The position numbers were made by a program, and so were the translations under genes. 8,241 nt of DNA, taken from positions 1-8,241 of the forward strand of contig DAOVJL010000043.1 of NCBI GenBank assembly GCA_030673275.1, read 5' to 3'. The notes under the pieces were generated by a model. It was not told the DNA's origin. It did not search any database and saw only the letters and a program-made list of their open reading frames with translations. Shown here one piece after another: positions 7,285 to 8,241 of the stretch (its first letter is position 1; each line of letters opens with the position of its first letter). Origin of the DNA: Sulfurimonas sp. GTDB taxonomy: Bacteria > Campylobacterota > Campylobacteria > Campylobacterales > Sulfurimonadaceae.

Positions 7285-7807
7285 ATTTTTTAGATCTAGC
7301 ACCCTCAGCAGAAACTTGTGCTACAAATGACCTAATTGCCCTTGCTGCACCAAATTCAATAGCATCAAATCTCTCTTTGTCAGTTACAATAGCATTTGGA
7401 GCTACCGTAAAATCGTGAAAACCTTTTGCAGAGTAATTCTTTGAAATACCATTATGAAGACTGACAATATTTAAAGTCACTCTCATTCTATAGCCTACTA
7501 CAAAACCATTTTCATCATAAATAATTGGTGAGTATGAAGGTGTGCCCATATTTAGAACAAGATGCGTATCTGATGTAGCTCTACTTACTAAAGAAGCCTG
7601 AAATACTTCTATTATTGCTCTATCTACAGCATCTTTAATTATTACTGTATTTTCTGGATCTTGTGCAGAAATAACAACGCTAGTACTTATCTTTTCTCCT
7701 ATTGCATCACGAGAAAACTTGGCACTGGGTCTATATCCACAACCACTAACTATCATAACTACCAACAACAGCAGTAGAATTTTTTTAATATCTAATAATC
7801 TTTTCAA
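7283..7807 (-). CDS. lptE: LptE-like outer-membrane lipoprotein (LPS assembly)
   Basis: Probable lipoprotein partner and plug of the LPS translocon LptD in the outer membrane. The 174-aa precursor has a short basic start (KRLLDIKK), a hydrophobic core (10-20) and a lipobox V20-S-G-C23, so the mature protein would begin at Cys23 followed by GYRPSA, like the CG(F/Y) start of LptE proteins. The rest shows alternating hydrophobic beta strands (TSVVISAQ, HLVLNMG, YRMRVTLNIVSL) and C-terminal helix residues, which fits the small alpha/beta LptE fold, but LptE is poorly conserved and the name rests largely on the lipobox, size and its place next to leuS. In E. coli lptE also follows leuS. The start is TTG, supported by AAAAGGA at 7813-7819 and a 2-nt gap to the leuS stop. 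Alternatively it is a lineage-specific lipoprotein. Confidence 0.7.
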   Translation of the reverse strand: MKRLLDIKKILLLLLVVMIVSGCGYRPSAKFSRDAIGEKISTSVVISAQDPENTVIIKDAVDRAIIEVFQASLVSRATSDTHLVLNMGTPSYSPIIYDENGFVVGYRMRVTLNIVSLHNGISKNYSAKGFHDFTVAPNAIVTDKERFDAIEFGAARAIRSFVAQVSAEGARSKK

Positions 7808-7809
7808 AA

Positions 7810-8241
7810 CTATCCTTTTACTACCAAGTTAACCAGTTTTTTAGGAACTACAATCTCTTTAACTATAGTTTTACCCTCTAGCCATTTTGCTGCACTATTT
7901 TTAGCCATCTCAATTATACTATCTTTTGGCTCATCAATTGCAACTTCTATCTCACATCTTCTTTTACCGTTTATTGAAACTCCAAGTGTTACAGAGTCTT
8001 CAACAAACACCTCTTCTAAAACTCTCTGAGATGTCAAATTATTCAATGAAAAGTATTCACTGCTTATCTGCCAGCATACATGTGGAATAACAGGCTCCAT
8101 GATTGAAGATAATATCCAGTAACCTTCACTCCACACATCACTGTTATCTTGAGTATTGAGAGCATTCATAGCCTCCATAACACCGGCAATCATAGTATTG
8201 AAAGTATAACGCTCATTATAGACTTCATCTGCTCTCTTTAA
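7810..8241 (-). CDS. leuS: Leucyl-tRNA synthetase, C-terminal 143 residues (partial)
   Basis: The frame is open to the right window edge, so the N-terminal catalytic and editing domains lie outside. What is present is the end of the class I anticodon-binding domain ([19 protein letters not shown], with [10 protein letters not shown] matching the PxxPHxxxxL/I pattern) and the C-terminal domain that contacts the tRNA elbow. The latter has [12 protein letters not shown], the helix [12 protein letters not shown] and the ending [12 protein letters not shown], all typical of bacterial LeuRS. The enzyme charges tRNA-Leu with leucine in the cytoplasm. The methionine encoded at 8191-8193 is internal (MIAGVMEA) and is not a start. 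leuS is the upstream member of the operon in this window, with the lptE-like TTG start 2 nt after its TAG stop. Confidence 0.95.
   Translation of the reverse strand, partial: LKRADEVYNERYTFNTMIAGVMEAMNALNTQDNSDVWSEGYWILSSIMEPVIPHVCWQISSEYFSLNNLTSQRVLEEVFVEDSVTLGVSINGKRRCEIEVAIDEPKDSIIEMAKNSAAKWLEGKTIVKEIVVPKKLVNLVVKG
7813..7819 (-). promoter_or_regulatory. Ribosome binding site supporting the TTG start of lptE
   Basis: Read on the minus strand this is AAAAGGA, 5 nt before the TTG at 7805-7807. It lies in the last sense codons of leuS (Lys-Gly before the TAG at 7810-7812). No ATG lies between it and the lipoprotein hydrophobic core, so TTG is the best start, and coupling to leuS translation is likely. 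Confidence 0.6.

Noticed and set aside
7273..7302. Upstream GTG start at 7300-7302 for the diguanylate cyclase
   Set aside because: It would overlap lptE by 20 nt, and the ATG at 7270-7272 has a much better ribosome binding site (AAGGGGAG).
8191..8193. ATG at 8191-8193 as the start of a small 127-aa gene
   Set aside because: The frame is open up to the window edge and the residues before it (ERYTFNT) are conserved LeuRS sequence, so this methionine is internal.
1..8241. Mobile element, CRISPR array, tRNA/rRNA or defence system
   Set aside because: No transposase or integrase reading frame, no regularly spaced repeats and no tRNA-like fold were seen; genes fill nearly all of the window and the order matches a conserved chromosomal block.

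Overview
The window is AT-rich and looks like chromosomal DNA of a Campylobacterota (epsilonproteobacterial) species, most likely a free-living, Sulfurimonas-like one. Three things point there. First, the minus-strand gene order leuS - lptE-like - folC - M23 peptidase - bactofilin (ccmA) - mfd matches, from memory, the Helicobacter pylori block HP1547 to HP1541. Second, the 151-aa bactofilin starts MAIF and resembles H. pylori CcmA. Third, Mfd is about 1000 aa, as in epsilonproteobacteria, and not the about 1150 aa of E. coli. An intact diguanylate cyclase gene inside the block argues against Helicobacter, which lacks GGDEF proteins as far as I recall. The genus is inference.

Layout from left to right: the last 37 codons of an unidentified plus-strand gene end at 115. 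A short convergent intergenic region (116-195) holds two back-to-back hairpins. Everything after that is on the minus strand and is transcribed from right to left: leuS C-terminus (7810-8241, cut by the window edge), lptE-like lipoprotein (7283-7807), GGDEF diguanylate cyclase (5731-7272), folC (4586-5734), M23 endopeptidase (3637-4593), bactofilin (3281-3736) and mfd (196-3186). From leuS to ccmA no gap exceeds 10 nt and several genes overlap (4, 8 and 100 nt), so this is probably one translationally coupled operon. The only real gap is 94 nt before mfd, and it contains a perfect 10-bp inverted repeat.

The operon mixes housekeeping functions (leucyl-tRNA charging, folate glutamylation, transcription-coupled repair) with envelope functions. 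The LptE-like lipoprotein would help LPS assembly at the outer membrane. The membrane-anchored M23 peptidase and the bactofilin form the pair that sets helical cell shape in H. pylori (Csd1/CcmA). The diguanylate cyclase is the unusual member: it has an intact GGEEF active site and an intact RxxD inhibitory site behind about 300 residues that I cannot assign to a family.

I see no mobile element, CRISPR array, RNA gene or obvious defence system. The points most worth a second look are the 100-nt out-of-frame overlap between peptidase and bactofilin, the c-di-GMP enzyme embedded in a cell-shape/LPS operon, and the hairpin before mfd.
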